Of a DNA stretch of 64,000 nt, positions 28,902-38,501 are shown piece after piece. The DNA is from Phycisphaerales bacterium (GTDB lineage: Bacteria > Planctomycetota > Phycisphaerae > Phycisphaerales > SM1A02). Below the pieces are notes generated by a model. It saw nothing but the letters and a program-made list of their open reading frames with translations. It was not told where the DNA came from and did no database searches. The stretch's first letter is position 1. The number at the start of each line of letters is the position of its first letter. Where the stretch lies: NCBI GenBank assembly GCA_014238965.1, contig JABAAC010000072.1, positions 1 through 64,000 of the forward strand, written 5' to 3'. The position numbers and the translations under genes were made by a program.

Positions 28902-29506
28902 GGAAGGCAGATTCTAGCCAGCCACGCAAATGGGAAAGCTACTTGGCCACGACTGGCCAGAATCCGTTTCAGACCATCGCCCTGATCAGCCCAGGGCTCG
29001 TCAAGATAGACATCAATCACGTTGGAGTCGTTGCAGCATGCTTGTGCAACGTGCCCGCCTAGTCCGGTGCCCCGCAGCACAATGTCGCCCGAAAGTGTCG
29101 CAAGCAGTGCTTGGAGGTCCGTCGCTTCTCTTGGGCCAAGCGAACAGCGGCCGGTATCGCGGGCGTGCCCGCGCATCGTTGGCAAAATGACCCTCCGGGC
29201 ATCTTTGACAAGGTCAACAAGATGGCCAAGTTGTGCTACAGGTGATCCACCCCAGTCATGCAGATCCACAACTGTCGGGCCATCAGCATTGCCACCATCA
29301 ATGCACCACATAGGCATGTTGAGCCCATCGTTGGTGTGCAGCGTTGTTTCGGTCCACGAACAGCCAAGGTCACCGGGGTCCGCAGGAAGCCCGTGCGCAA
29401 GTGCTGCGCCAAGTGATACGGCAGGCGGACGAGTTGCAAGGCGCACGAGTCCCCACGTGCCAAGCACAAGCCACGCAAGCCCGGCAGTAACGAGCAAGAC
29501 CCACAT
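28898..29506 (-). CDS. short alpha/beta-hydrolase-like protein, apparently lacking the nucleophile
   Basis: N-terminal TM; VVDLHDWGGSPVAQLGHLVDLVKDARRVILPTMRGHARDTG; elbow reads RGTGLGGHVAQ instead of G-x-S-x-G; 202 aa. Confidence 0.55.
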   Translation of the reverse strand: MWVLLVTAGLAWLVLGTWGLVRLATRPPAVSLGAALAHGLPADPGDLGCSWTETTLHTNDGLNMPMWCIDGGNADGPTVVDLHDWGGSPVAQLGHLVDLVKDARRVILPTMRGHARDTGRCSLGPREATDLQALLATLSGDIVLRGTGLGGHVAQACCNDSNVIDVYLDEPWADQGDGLKRILASRGQVAFPFAWLARICLP

Positions 29507-29513
29507 GCGCTGA

Positions 29514-30971
29514 TCAGTGGGGGTGGGTCATAGATGAGACGTCGAGCAGGCTATCGAGTTCATCAGCGGGCAAAATGTCGTGCTCAAGGCAATACTCCCG
29601 AATCGTGCAGCCTTCGGAGTACGCGGCCTTAGCGATGTGTGATGCTTCCATGTACCCAAGCACAGGCGCAAGTGCTGTGCCGAGCATCAAACTTCGTTCG
29701 ACCGTTTCGGCAATGGATTTTTTATTAGCCTTCAGTCCTGACACGCATCCATCGGCAAACAGTTCCGCGACGTTTCCAATGATCGTGATGCTCTCCATCA
29801 ACACATCGGCTGTCATAGGCATGGCAAGCGACAACTCCATCATCGAGCCAGCTCCACCTAAGTTGCCCATGCCAACGGCGACGTCATTGCCCGAAACTTT
29901 CATGGCGACCTGCATGACTGACTCGACTAATACCGGATTCACCTTGCCAGGCATGATTGATGATCCAGGTTGCACCGCGGGCAATTCAAGTTCATCGATG
30001 CCACATCGAGGGCCACAGCCCATGAAGCGAATATCACTTGCCACTTTGGACAAACTGATCGCGATGGTTCGCAAGTGGCCGTGGGCATCGCAAACGCAAT
30101 CACGTGTAGCCTGTGCCTCAAAGTGATTTGTGGCCTCCTTGAATCGAATACCCGTTGACTTGGACAGCTTTGAAGCGACCAATCGGCCGAACCGCGGATG
30201 TGTGTTGATGCCTGTGCCAACGGCAGTGCCACCTATGGGGAGGTTGTGGGCTAATGCAGCAAGGGCAGACTCGGCTCGTGTGACGGCGTTCTCCACCTGC
30301 GCCGTGTACCCAGAGAACTCTTGGCCTAGCCTAATGGGCGTGGCATCCTGAAGGTGCGTTCGGCCGATCTTGACGATGCTATCGAATGACTTGGCCTTTC
30401 GACGAAGGGCTTTGGCCAGCGTTTTCAGGGCGGGAATCAGAGCGGTCTTTATGTGCAATGCGGAAGCAATTTGCATGCCCGTAGGGAAGGTGTCATTCGA
30501 TGACTGTCCCATGTTCACGTGGTCATTGGGGTGTACCGGATCTTGTGCACCCATCTTCGCCCCAGCGCCGATGCAGGCGATGTTCGAGATGACTTCGTTG
30601 ACATTCATGTTCGTCGACGTTCCCGATCCAGTTTGGAACACGTCCACTGGGAAGTGACGCATCATGTTAGCGCGGGTTGCGTTGTCCTCGAGCATTGTGG
30701 CCACTTCGTTGCAGGCCTTGGTGATCAGTTTCATGCGTCGTGTGTCAAGTTTCCCCAACTCATGGTTTGCAGTTGCAGCGTCTCGTTTAAGCAGCGCAAA
30801 GGCATGAATGATCTCCCATCCGACAGGTCGGTGGGCAATGGGGAAGTTCTGAACGGCCCGTTGTGTAGAGGCGCCGTATAGCACGTCTGCTGGGACGCGC
30901 ATGTCGCCCATCGAGTCAGACTCGGTTCGCATGCGTTGTTTGGGTGAGGTTCGTTTGGCGGTCGCTGGCAT
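29514..30971 (-). CDS. fumC: class II fumarate hydratase
   Basis: TGSGTSTNMNVNEVISN, GRTHLQDATPIRLGQEFSGY, PGSSIMPGKVNPV. Confidence 0.95.
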   Translation of the reverse strand: MPATAKRTSPKQRMRTESDSMGDMRVPADVLYGASTQRAVQNFPIAHRPVGWEIIHAFALLKRDAATANHELGKLDTRRMKLITKACNEVATMLEDNATRANMMRHFPVDVFQTGSGTSTNMNVNEVISNIACIGAGAKMGAQDPVHPNDHVNMGQSSNDTFPTGMQIASALHIKTALIPALKTLAKALRRKAKSFDSIVKIGRTHLQDATPIRLGQEFSGYTAQVENAVTRAESALAALAHNLPIGGTAVGTGINTHPRFGRLVASKLSKSTGIRFKEATNHFEAQATRDCVCDAHGHLRTIAISLSKVASDIRFMGCGPRCGIDELELPAVQPGSSIMPGKVNPVLVESVMQVAMKVSGNDVAVGMGNLGGAGSMMELSLAMPMTADVLMESITIIGNVAELFADGCVSGLKANKKSIAETVERSLMLGTALAPVLGYMEASHIAKAAYSEGCTIREYCLEHDILPADELDSLLDVSSMTHPH

Positions 30972-31021
30972 GGGTTGCTCCTACGGACGAAGCAGTCTAC
31001 CCAAGTGTTGTGCGGGCAAAT

Positions 31022-31723
31022 TTATCCGCCAATGAGGCCCGGCACAATCGCATCGGCAGAGCCCACATGGACCTCGTGGGCATACGCATCGGCTGCAGAG
31101 GCATCTACATTGACCACTGACACATGCGCGCCATGCTGTCGGGCCAGTGCAATGAGGCCTGCTGCTGGGTGCACAATGGCACTAGTGCCAATGATCAGGA
31201 TTGCATCGCATGCCTTGACTGCGGCGACTGCTTGTGCCCAGACATCATCTGGCAGTGCTTCGCCAAACCACACGACGGCGGGCCGTACATGATGCTCGTT
31301 GCAATGTGGGCAGTGGCGAAGCGGCGCAGGTGTAGCGCAGTCAATGGGCGAAGACCAGCCGCACGCCCCGTGGCAGCGATCGCGATCGATGTGACCGTGC
31401 ACGTGCAGTACTTCTGAGGCGCCCGCTCGCTCGAGTAAGTTGTCCGTGTTTTGCGTGATATGCACCCAATTGGATTGTGAGGCAAGTGCGATGTGCGCTG
31501 CGTTGGGCTTCGCTGCAGCGATTTGTTCCCGGCGCATGGCGTACCACCGCATGACGAGCTCGGGATCATTTTCGAACCCCTCGGGTGAGGCAAGGTGCGT
31601 TGGGTCGTACTTGGCCCACATGCCATCCACGGGGTCTCGAAATGTCTGGACGCCCGATGGTGCGCTGAGCCCTGCGCCCGTAAACGAGACGCATCGTGGG
31701 GCATCGTCAAACGAGAATGACAT
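31022..31723 (-). CDS. cobB: Sir2-family NAD-dependent protein deacylase (CobB/SIRT5-like)
   Basis: FTGAGLSAPSGVQTFRD, TQNTDNLLERAGASEVLHVHG, CHGAC...CPHC zinc site, VVWFGEALP; WYAMRREQ. Confidence 0.9.
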   Translation of the reverse strand: MSFSFDDAPRCVSFTGAGLSAPSGVQTFRDPVDGMWAKYDPTHLASPEGFENDPELVMRWYAMRREQIAAAKPNAAHIALASQSNWVHITQNTDNLLERAGASEVLHVHGHIDRDRCHGACGWSSPIDCATPAPLRHCPHCNEHHVRPAVVWFGEALPDDVWAQAVAAVKACDAILIIGTSAIVHPAAGLIALARQHGAHVSVVNVDASAADAYAHEVHVGSADAIVPGLIGG

Positions 31724-33783
31724 TATGCGCCAGGTGGATCGGATGCATCACCCATGAGTGGGTCTGATGCCATGCCCAATCGGGCACGAAGTGTGTCGGG
31801 CAGATCCTCGTGGAATCGCCTGACAATCTCGGTGCGGAGCATGTCTGCCAATTCAGGTCGACCAAGTTGAAGTGACTCAAACGCTGTCACCCACACTCGA
31901 GGGTCACTTCGCAAGGTTGCAGCGGAGTCGAATTGGCGTGATCGAAGTGCTGCGACGAAGGCCGCGTCGTCTAAGCTCAACGGGCGATGTTCTTTGGGCA
32001 AGGCTGATACGAGTGCAATCAGCGCTCGATCCTCGCCGGTTGCCGCGAGCAATGGCACAAGCCGCTGCGCTGCAGCGAGTCGTTCATCGACGCTGTGTTG
32101 AGGAGCCATTGTTGGGATGAGTAAGTCGATGCGTTCCTGAGTCTCGATGCCATCGATTGCTTCAAGTGCTAGATCTACTTCCACGCGGTTGGAAAGGGGT
32201 GTGGATGCAGCTGCGTTGAGCAGGGCTGCCTGCCACAAGTCCATGTGGGGTTCAATTGGTGTGAGCGAGGCGATCGCTGTGAAGTCGCGGAGACTATTTC
32301 CTGATTGCATGCTCCGTACGAGCACGGGGAATACAGCGGGGTCTGTTGCGCGTGCAAGAACATGGTCGATGACGCCTCGCCGCCGAAGTGCCTCGGCAGT
32401 TCGAGTTCGATCTTCGGGGTGCTCTGAATCCAGCAATGGCATGATGGCAGCAAGCGCTTCGTCATCCCCGAGCATGGCGGCGAGGTGGGACAAGGGTCTC
32501 TCGGGGTTCGCCAGCCGCGCTGCGGCGACTGCTTCTGCAAGAAGGTCACTCGTGTCTGTTTCGATGGGTTCGTCCAGTCGCACCCACAGGGCCTCTCCCG
32601 CGAGTGTGCAGGCGGAGGCATGCGACAGATGATGCGACAAAGCCTCGAGATCCATCGTGGCGTCCGGGTGGTCGACGCAATACTGGAGTAAGGCGTTAGC
32701 GACAAGCCGATCACGTTCCAAGGAGAGTCGAGTATTGACTTGGGTTGGGACGTTTGCAGAGGGCAGTTCAGGCAGCAATTGAGCAACGGCGAGTCGAACC
32801 GAGGCATCAGGGTCATCGAGCCGTGCCAGTACGGCTGTATTGGTGTCATCGGTGGCGTTGCCGTCGCGAAGCAAAACCGCTGCCCGCGTAACACCAAAGC
32901 GTCGCAGCTGGGAGAGATCGTCAGCGAGGAGTTCTGGGAGTTTGTCAGCCTGTGCCTCGGCACTGAGCAGTGGCCAGAGGTTGCGGTGAATCGTGAGCAT
33001 GCGTTCCGCTAGCACTTGCTGTTGCTGGGCCGCATCAGCCTGACGGTGTTCAAGGTCAGCCACGCGGCGAGAGAGCGCTTGCACCATGTCAGCAAGCCAT
33101 CGTTCCGCTGGTCGGTCTCGATTGGCCGACCACCATGCCACCCAAATCTCGACGTCATCGTCGGGCGGAAGCCCGGTGAGCCGAGCTAGCGCATCGGTAG
33201 CGCCTGTGATCACTGCTTGTGATTGCACAAGCGGTTGCTCTAGAAGCGCCATGAGGGCTGCAGCAGCGCGGACGGGCGTGTGCCGACATTCGCCCAGTAC
33301 TGCGATGGCAGCAAGTCGTTGCGCATCAACGGCGTCGGCGTTGTCGGCCATTGTGCGAAGTCGGTCCACGATAGATGGCGTCGTGGATGCGGCTCGCGCG
33401 AGCAAGATGGCCAGTGACTCTCGTGCACCGGCGGGGACACTGGGCAATCGATCAAATGCGACATCCACCAGCACGCGGTGCGCATCGTGATCATCTGCCA
33501 ATGCCATGAAGATGGCCCGAAGGACTTCTGCTCGATCACTGTTCATGCTATCAGCGAGGACTTGGTCGGCCATGGGGTGTTGCATGCCCAAGAGTTCCAC
33601 CGCAGATGCGCTTCGCGTTGCCGCATCGACGCCGCTAATATCGCCTTGTAAAGTCAACTTGAAGATTGACAGGCGTTGTTGGTCACGCTGTCCCAATGTT
33701 GCATCGTCGGCCACTGCCCAGTGCACCGGTGCGGTGAGGGCGAGCGCGATCAGGATCCAGTGTTGGAGGGCGGGGCGTCTCAT
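31723..33783 (-). CDS. secreted HEAT-repeat-like protein of unknown function
   Basis: Signal peptide MRRPALQHWILIALALTAPVHWAVADD; Ala/Leu-rich helical repeats. Confidence 0.6.
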   Translation of the reverse strand: MRRPALQHWILIALALTAPVHWAVADDATLGQRDQQRLSIFKLTLQGDISGVDAATRSASAVELLGMQHPMADQVLADSMNSDRAEVLRAIFMALADDHDAHRVLVDVAFDRLPSVPAGARESLAILLARAASTTPSIVDRLRTMADNADAVDAQRLAAIAVLGECRHTPVRAAAALMALLEQPLVQSQAVITGATDALARLTGLPPDDDVEIWVAWWSANRDRPAERWLADMVQALSRRVADLEHRQADAAQQQQVLAERMLTIHRNLWPLLSAEAQADKLPELLADDLSQLRRFGVTRAAVLLRDGNATDDTNTAVLARLDDPDASVRLAVAQLLPELPSANVPTQVNTRLSLERDRLVANALLQYCVDHPDATMDLEALSHHLSHASACTLAGEALWVRLDEPIETDTSDLLAEAVAAARLANPERPLSHLAAMLGDDEALAAIMPLLDSEHPEDRTRTAEALRRRGVIDHVLARATDPAVFPVLVRSMQSGNSLRDFTAIASLTPIEPHMDLWQAALLNAAASTPLSNRVEVDLALEAIDGIETQERIDLLIPTMAPQHSVDERLAAAQRLVPLLAATGEDRALIALVSALPKEHRPLSLDDAAFVAALRSRQFDSAATLRSDPRVWVTAFESLQLGRPELADMLRTEIVRRFHEDLPDTLRARLGMASDPLMGDASDPPGA

Positions 33784-33886
33784 TGGGTCTGTCTGTAATT
33801 CTACGATCTGATTCGGCAATGTCACACCTCCTATGCCAGTAGACTTCGCATGTTCACCAGACCCCTCATCAGGAGAGACCACCCAC

Positions 33887-35224
33887 ATGCACGATTGGCT
33901 TGATGCAGAGCAGTTCGCCAGCATGGCAATCGAGCTTCTCGAACGCGGGCAATGGTCCGAAGCGGAGGCCCAATTCCGCCGAGCATTGTCCATCGATCCG
34001 GGCCAATCGGACTGGCATTTTCATCTTGGGCTGGTACTTGAAGCCCAGGGACGTGATAGTGAGGCCCGCGATTCCTTTGATCGGGCCGTTGACCCCTCTG
34101 TGGAGTCCATCGACGCAATGCTCGCTTCTGCCATGGCCTCTGGTCGTTTGGCGGACTGGCCGCGGGCGGTTGAAGGGCTCAATGCCATCTTGGCATTAGA
34201 TTCCCTCTGCGAAAGCGCCCACGCACGTCTCATTGAGGCGCTTGCCATGCAGGGCCTTCATGACGAGGCTGAAACAGCATTTTACATGGCTGAACAAGCG
34301 CTGGAACGGCCAAGCGCGGATTGCTTGGCACAAATCGGGTCGAGTCTTGCCGCTCGCGAGCAATGGCGCCGGGCAAGTTGGTGCCTACGGCAGGCGCTTC
34401 GACTAGATCCTGAGCTACCCCATGCACGACGGCGACTGGCCGACGTGCTTGCATTGACCGGCCAGGTGCAACGGGCAGTCGAACTCTACGAGCACGAGTT
34501 GCGAGAAGACCCTGATCATTTGGAATTGCTCACAGGCTATGCCGGGCTCCTTGAGCGACTCGGTCGACACGATGATGCCGCAGCCCGCCTTCGCCACGCT
34601 CTGGACGTAGATCCGACGCACATCGAAGCAAATCATCGACTTGGGCTTCTGGCGATGCGGCTGGGTCTACCCGATCAGGCGGCCGTTGCCTTCCAATTGG
34701 TGCGTCGGTTGGACCGATCGCATCCCACCATCGATCGCGATTTGGCCCATGCCCTGCTGCGAGCAGGCCTTCGTGGCGATGCTCGCCGTTTGTTGTCAGG
34801 CATTGTGCAACGGGTGCGAGAAGCTGAGGATGACGGAAGTCCAGAAGATGAGTCAAGGCAGTTATCGCTGATCAATCTGTTGCTTGATGCGGATCTACCC
34901 GCCGATGCAGCTGAGCGTGTTGACGTGCTGCTTCAGCGAGGGCTTTGTCCCGACGTGGACTTGTGGAGACGTATTGCATTGGCACGTTTCCGCGCAGGTG
35001 ACATTGACGGCGGACGCACGGCAAGCCGCCGCGTACTTCGCGAGGATGCCCGGTGCATTCGGTCTATTGGTAATTTGGCTATGGCGGCCTTGTTACAGGG
35101 CCGACTTCAAGAGGCTGCCGCTTGGATCAAGCGTGGCCGTCGAATTGATCGCGACGATGAGCGACTTCGCAGTCTACGCACACGGCTTTGGGTTGCGCGG
35201 ATCAAATCGCTTTTGCAGCGATAG
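33887..35224 (+). CDS. TPR-repeat protein
   Basis: Repeats of the type AIELLERGQWSEAEAQFRRALSIDPGQSDWHFHLGLVLEAQGRDSEARDSFDRAV. Confidence 0.85.
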   Translation: MHDWLDAEQFASMAIELLERGQWSEAEAQFRRALSIDPGQSDWHFHLGLVLEAQGRDSEARDSFDRAVDPSVESIDAMLASAMASGRLADWPRAVEGLNAILALDSLCESAHARLIEALAMQGLHDEAETAFYMAEQALERPSADCLAQIGSSLAAREQWRRASWCLRQALRLDPELPHARRRLADVLALTGQVQRAVELYEHELREDPDHLELLTGYAGLLERLGRHDDAAARLRHALDVDPTHIEANHRLGLLAMRLGLPDQAAVAFQLVRRLDRSHPTIDRDLAHALLRAGLRGDARRLLSGIVQRVREAEDDGSPEDESRQLSLINLLLDADLPADAAERVDVLLQRGLCPDVDLWRRIALARFRAGDIDGGRTASRRVLREDARCIRSIGNLAMAALLQGRLQEAAAWIKRGRRIDRDDERLRSLRTRLWVARIKSLLQR

Positions 35225-35258
35225 CAAACAAGGGCGATAGGCACCGATGCTGCTGAAC

Positions 35259-35498
35259 TCAAACAGTGCCACTGGTGTACGGCAGCAGGCCCATGAAGCG
35301 GGCTCGCTTGATCGCCTGCGAGATGCGTCGTTGTTCACCAGCTGTAGTGCCCAGACGCTTGCGGGAGTAGATCTTGCCGTTGGGCGTCATCATGCGTCGC
35401 AGCTCATCGATGTCCTTGTAGTCAACCCACGGGTTGTCTTTGACGTCCCGACGGACGACTTTGGCTCGACGGCTTTTGCGGCGTTGGATGTGAGACAT
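35259..35498 (-). CDS. rpsR: 30S ribosomal protein S18
   Basis: DYKDIDELRRMMTPNGKIYSRKRLGTTAGEQRRISQAIKRARFMGLLPYT. Confidence 0.95.
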   Translation of the reverse strand: MSHIQRRKSRRAKVVRRDVKDNPWVDYKDIDELRRMMTPNGKIYSRKRLGTTAGEQRRISQAIKRARFMGLLPYTSGTV

Positions 35499-35583
35499 GA
35501 GCAGGGCTTCCTCTCGTCATGGATACTGTTGTGCAGCAGTCCCCAAGAAAGCAGGGACGACGAACGAAGCAGTGTATCCACCC

Positions 35584-36264
35584 ATGCCCATTTCGCCAAG
35601 TGACAGATTGAACAACGCCCCTTTGGTGGCTGTGAGTCCCGATATTCGAGACGGACGTGTTCGGGTTGCTGCTGCCGTGCTCGATGCGGTGGTAGCGGCA
35701 GGGGGTGTACCGGTCATCCTTCCCCCGCAACCTGCCATAGCGTTACAGGTACTCGAGCGATCCAACGGGCTCATACTCACCGGTGGAGATGACCCTCGCA
35801 TGGAAGCATTTGGTGTGGCGACGAATCAGCACAGTGTGTTGGTGCATCCCAATCGCCAATTGCTAGATCTTGCGCTCATTGAAGCGGCGATGGATCGTTG
35901 CGCACTTCCGGTGCTGGCCATCTGTTTGGGCATGCAATATTTGGGATTGGTCGCAGGGGGCACATTGCACCAGCACTTGCCAGATGTCATTGATACCGCA
36001 GCGACGCACATGCACAACGCATTGCACAATGTTGATGGTTCACTTGGCAGTGGATCCGTTGCGAGTCATCACCGGCAGGCCTTGGCCGATGCGGGTTCTT
36101 TCAATGTCATTGCACACGCAGAGGACGGCATCATCGAGGCGATTGAACATCCAGAACGGCCGTGGGTACGCGGTGTGCAGTGGCATCCAGAACGCATGGG
36201 CGACACACCCTTGGGCCAAGGGTTATTCAAAGCGTTCGTGCAAGACATGGTTGGCTTGCCATGA
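35584..36264 (+). CDS. gamma-glutamyl-gamma-aminobutyrate hydrolase family (peptidase C26)
   Basis: LTGGDDPRMEAFG, PVLAICLGMQYLGLVAGGTLHQHL, VQWHPERM. Confidence 0.88.
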   Translation: MPISPSDRLNNAPLVAVSPDIRDGRVRVAAAVLDAVVAAGGVPVILPPQPAIALQVLERSNGLILTGGDDPRMEAFGVATNQHSVLVHPNRQLLDLALIEAAMDRCALPVLAICLGMQYLGLVAGGTLHQHLPDVIDTAATHMHNALHNVDGSLGSGSVASHHRQALADAGSFNVIAHAEDGIIEAIEHPERPWVRGVQWHPERMGDTPLGQGLFKAFVQDMVGLP

Positions 36265-37448
36265 CCAACCCTTCTCCACTCTTGACACTGATCGAAGACG
36301 AAGCAGCAGCGTCGCATAGGCCAATGACGCAGGCCAATCGGCCCGGCGCCGCAACGGGCCAACGGCCACCGCTGGAGTCTGAGTGGTTGCCATGGGGGCC
36401 ATCTGATGATGCATCGGGGCCACCAATGCTGCTGGCGACGCTTGGCAGCATTGAGTTGGAGTACGCGGCCATTCGGCGATCATGCGGGCGGCTCGATGCA
36501 GCCCATCGAGGCACTGTTCGGCTCACGGGTGACGATCGCCTTGACTTGCTTGATCGTCTTGTGACACAGCAGGTGTGCACGCTTAGGGATGGCGATGTGG
36601 CCGAGGCGTTTTTACTTGATCGCAAGGGGCGTTTGCAATCGGATCTTGTCGTGCTTCACAGCGATCAGGAGACCTGGCTCGATCTTGACGTTCATCAGGC
36701 AGCTGCAACGGCGGGCGCACTTGAGGCCATGTGCTTTGGTGAAGACGTTGTGATTGCCGATGTCTCAGAAGTACACCATCGCATTGAACTGCACGGGCCT
36801 CAGAGCGAGTCCCTTCTGAGTGCTATGGGGTTGGCTGTGCCAGAGGTCATGCGAGTCACACACAACGATGGGGTCGTGTGCTGGCGGCTCGATCGGGTCG
36901 GTGTGCCAGGCTTTGCGTTGTGTGTTGCAACATCCAGCGCTGCTGCATTGTGGATGCGCATAACCCAAGTGGCCAAAGCGAGCGAGTGTTCCTGTCGAAC
37001 GATTGGCTGGTACGCCTTAAACATGGCCCGCGTTGAGACTGGCGAGCCCATGGCAAACATCGATTACGGCACGGGGAATCTTCCTGCGGAGACTGGCGTG
37101 TTGCATCGCAGAGTCAGCTTTACCAAGGGGTGTTACCCCGGACAGGAGGTTGTCGCTCGCATGTACAACTTAGGACATCCCAAACAGGTCTTGCGGTCAC
37201 TCGTGCTAGATGACGATTGTCTGCCCATCGCTGGGGCACAGATTTTTTCTGGCGACGATGCCGATCTGGCATCACCCCTTGGTGCAGTGACCTCAAGCGC
37301 ACCTGCCCCGTTGTCGGGGTCAAGGCCCGCAGTCATGGGTATGGTGCGTTGGTCGATTGCTTCGCCAGGTACTCGTGTGCGTGTCATGGCTGAGGGCAAA
37401 GGGATTGGGGCTGCCATCGAAACACTTGCAACGGATGTGCAACCATGA
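36261..37448 (+). CDS. ygfZ: YgfZ/GcvT-family folate-binding protein
   Basis: Signature KGCYPGQEVVARMYNLGHPKQVLR; ATGA overlap with the upstream gene. Confidence 0.9.
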   Translation: MTNPSPLLTLIEDEAAASHRPMTQANRPGAATGQRPPLESEWLPWGPSDDASGPPMLLATLGSIELEYAAIRRSCGRLDAAHRGTVRLTGDDRLDLLDRLVTQQVCTLRDGDVAEAFLLDRKGRLQSDLVVLHSDQETWLDLDVHQAAATAGALEAMCFGEDVVIADVSEVHHRIELHGPQSESLLSAMGLAVPEVMRVTHNDGVVCWRLDRVGVPGFALCVATSSAAALWMRITQVAKASECSCRTIGWYALNMARVETGEPMANIDYGTGNLPAETGVLHRRVSFTKGCYPGQEVVARMYNLGHPKQVLRSLVLDDDCLPIAGAQIFSGDDADLASPLGAVTSSAPAPLSGSRPAVMGMVRWSIASPGTRVRVMAEGKGIGAAIETLATDVQP

Positions 37449-37645
37449 CGCTCTTTGTGGCCTCTGCAAGCGTTGGACAGCGTGTGCCCTTGCCACCAAT
37501 CCCTGTCCATGGCGAGGCTGATCCCTACGTAGCGACTTCAGAGGTCATCTTGTTGCTCGTTGCGGCAGTCTTGACAGTACTTGTTGGCGTGACGCTGGTG
37601 GTCTTTCTCGCTCGTCAACAACGCAAGGGCACCTCCGATGTCTGA
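37445..37645 (+). CDS. small single-TM protein
   Basis: 66 aa, TM VILLLVAAVLTVLVGVTLVVFLA; overlaps upstream and downstream genes. Confidence 0.55.
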   Translation: MTLFVASASVGQRVPLPPIPVHGEADPYVATSEVILLLVAAVLTVLVGVTLVVFLARQQRKGTSDV

Positions 37646-38501
37646 TGCTGCCGATCGTGTTTGGATCACCGACGTGGGGCCTCGTGACGGTTTGCAGAAC
37701 GAATCGACGCCAGTGCCCACAGCTGCAAAGATCAATTTGGTCGACGCGTTAAGTGCCGCGGGGCTGCCTGACATCGAGGCAACAGCCTTCGTGCGGGCAT
37801 CGTGGGTACCTCAATTGGCAGACGCAAGTGAAGTCATGCATGGCATCACACGGCGACAGGGCACGCTGTACACGGTGCTCGTTCCCAATGAACGAGGACT
37901 CGATCGTGCGATGGAGGCGAACCCAGACAAAGTGGCTGTATTCACCGCCGCAAGCGAGACGTTTGCGCAGCGGAACACAAATGCATCGATCGATGAGACG
38001 TTTGATCGATTTGCTCCAGTGTTTGAACGCTGTTCGGCAGCGGGATTGCCGGTACGGGCCTATGTGAGTACCGCCATAGCATGTCCATACGAGGGCGCCG
38101 TTGCGCCTGGAGCAGTTGTCAGGCTCATCGAGCGGTTGGTAGACCTTGGCCCGTGTGAAATCGACCTCGGGGACACGATTGGTGCGGCGGGGCCAGAGGA
38201 CATTGACGCGTTGCTGGACGCAGTGGGGGGCACCGTGGAGTTGTCGGAGTTGGTATTGCACTTGCATGACACAGGTGGCCGCGCTCTTGCGTGTGCTCAG
38301 CGGGCCATCGAGCGAGGTGTTCGCCGGTTCGATGCAGCGTGCGGCGGACTTGGCGGATGTCCGTTTGCACCAGGCGCACCGGGCAATTTGTCTACATCGA
38401 GTCTGGTGAGGCATTGTGAGGCCACCGGCTTGCACACAGGCATCGATGTGGACGCAGTCGATACGGCAGCGCGGGCAATCAGGTCAGTCCTCAACTCTTA
38501 G
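37638..38501 (+). CDS. mvaB: hydroxymethylglutaryl-CoA lyase
   Basis: VWITDVGPRDGLQNES, VRRFDAACGGLGGCPFAPGAPGNLSTSSLV. Confidence 0.93.
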   Translation: MSDAADRVWITDVGPRDGLQNESTPVPTAAKINLVDALSAAGLPDIEATAFVRASWVPQLADASEVMHGITRRQGTLYTVLVPNERGLDRAMEANPDKVAVFTAASETFAQRNTNASIDETFDRFAPVFERCSAAGLPVRAYVSTAIACPYEGAVAPGAVVRLIERLVDLGPCEIDLGDTIGAAGPEDIDALLDAVGGTVELSELVLHLHDTGGRALACAQRAIERGVRRFDAACGGLGGCPFAPGAPGNLSTSSLVRHCEATGLHTGIDVDAVDTAARAIRSVLNS

